Assembly (NCBI GenBank): GCA_910578515.1
Contig: CAJTQR010000006.1
Location: forward strand, 1 to 64,000
Direction: 5' to 3'
Source of the DNA: an uncultured Duncaniella sp.
Lineage (GTDB): Bacteria; Bacteroidota; Bacteroidia; Bacteroidales; Muribaculaceae
DNA length: 64,000 bases
A program made the position numbers and the translations under genes. The notes beneath the pieces were generated by a model. That model did no database searches, was not told the origin of the DNA, and saw only the letters and a program-made list of their open reading frames with translations. Position 1 is the stretch's first letter; every line of letters begins with the position of its first letter. Shown here piece after piece: positions 63,212-64,000 of the stretch.

Positions 63212-64000
63212 TTAGATGCCTGCCTGACCAGTAGGATTCTGGTCAGCTGAGGTGAGTGCCGGGTTACCTTCAAGCTCTGACTGAGGAATCTGTGAGAGCA
63301 TCACGGCTGAACCTGCGGGAACATAGTAAGCATACTGAGTTACACGGTTGGAGGAAGTTTCCCAGTTACTGTTGCGGCGGTCAACATCCTTGTTGAGACG
63401 AAGCACGTCGAAGTAGCTCATACCTTCACCCCAAAGTTCCACACGACGCTGGAACCATACTTCGTCGAGGAAGTCCTCGGGAGAGGAAGCTGTACATGCA
63501 TAAGGCACACGACCTGTCCAACGGAAATCATTCACAAACTTCTCGAGAGTTGCTTTGCCGGAGGCGATGTCGCCGCCGAGACCCTGCGCCTCAGCAAGAA
63601 TCAGATACATTTCCTCAATACGAATCAAGGGGATATCGGCAGCATTGTTTGACTGCTGGAGTGTGTTCTGATAGGGGGCGAACTTAGTCACTGCATAGGT
63701 GGGAGCGCCGATACCTTCGAGATAAGCCACTGCGTCTGAGCTGGCATTTGTATAGTTAACAGCGTTTGAATTGCCATCCTCGTCAATCCACCATGTACGA
63801 CGTACGTCGTTGGATGAGATGCGGGCAAAGAGGTTGGAGTTGATGATTTTCCACATACCTGCGTAAGCATAGCCGTAGGTATATGAACCCATCATACCGC
63901 TGAATGTGTAGAGACCGTGAACGTCGGTTTCATCCATGTTGATACCCCAAATCCAGTTGGCTGCTGAAAGCTCGTTGAATCCGGGCACTGAAGCCTGCTG
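63212..64000 (-). CDS. SusD/RagB-family protein, N-terminus outside the window
   Basis: The frame is open to the right edge (residues QQASVPGFNEL continue past it), so this is the C-terminal 262 residues of a SusD-like protein rather than a gene starting at the GTG at 63988. PGFNELSAANWIWG, LIRIEEMYLILAEAQ and QRRVELWGEGMSYFDVLRLNKD are SusD signatures. A susC gene is expected upstream, beyond the window. Confidence 0.92.
   Translation of the reverse strand, partial: QQASVPGFNELSAANWIWGINMDETDVHGLYTFSGMMGSYTYGYAYAGMWKIINSNLFARISSNDVRRTWWIDEDGNSNAVNYTNASSDAVAYLEGIGAPTYAVTKFAPYQNTLQQSNNAADIPLIRIEEMYLILAEAQGLGGDIASGKATLEKFVNDFRWTGRVPYACTASSPEDFLDEVWFQRRVELWGEGMSYFDVLRLNKDVDRRNSNWETSSNRVTQYAYYVPAGSAVMLSQIPQSELEGNPALTSADQNPTGQAGI

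Overview
The window looks like chromosomal DNA of an anaerobic gut-type Bacteroidales bacterium. It carries two SusC/SusD-type glycan systems (one nearly complete, one cut by the right edge), FecR/ECF-sigma trans-envelope regulation, GLPGLI and M56/TonB-fusion proteins, almost no Shine-Dalgarno sequences, and many close matches to the Bacteroidetes promoter (TTG or TTTG, 19-21 nt, TAnnTTTGY). Gene content and style would fit Muribaculaceae or a near relative, but the sequence alone firmly supports only Bacteroidales.

Left part, accessory (1-27.1 kb). A tyrosine recombinase lacking the first catalytic arginine is followed by a 12-bp repeat array and an AlbA_2/ATPase-type DNA-binding protein whose linker is built from a related 12-bp repeat. 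A large polysaccharide utilisation locus follows: a fimbrillin-like lipoprotein with a C-terminal discoidin-like domain (3.2 kb), a FecR anti-sigma factor, a SusC transducer with an STN domain, SusD, a DUF1735-type surface glycan-binding lipoprotein, six exported enzymes (an unassigned six-hairpin glycosidase-like protein, a GH101-like lipoprotein, a DUF4965-type protein, GH97, GH78, divergent GH37-like), and the ECF sigma factor as the last gene. Genes from SusC to sigma are 21 bp apart or less, or overlap, and read as one operon: substrate binding at SusC/SusD would signal through STN-FecR to a sigma factor encoded about 19 kb downstream of its anti-sigma factor. Behind it lie about 1.85 kb with almost no coding capacity: stem-loops, direct repeats, one small membrane ORF, a long 12-bp minisatellite, and a 44-bp near-copy of the repeat beside the integrase. 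This looks like the scar or edge of a mobile element.

Middle (27.1-36.9 kb). A lipoprotein with a G8 tract just upstream of its promoter; a PurF-like protein without the glutaminase cysteine; and a BlaI repressor with a probable operator in its own promoter, followed by an M56 (BlaR1-like) peptidase carrying two TonB C-terminal domains, a GLPGLI protein and an outer-membrane beta-barrel receptor.

Right part, mostly core (36.9-61.1 kb). A minus-strand operon holB / AddB-like nuclease / hemW / PHP phosphatase; patatin and GH13 on the plus strand; a minus-strand operon dxr-rseP-rRNA methyltransferase-M49 peptidase; a TPR protein and M3 peptidase; topA-RluA-type pseudouridine synthase; tadA-sirtuin (the sirtuin lacks the zinc cysteines). 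The last 2.8 kb hold a lipoprotein and the C-terminal part of a SusD, the end of a second SusC/D locus. No rRNA, intact tRNA, CRISPR array or intact insertion sequence was seen.
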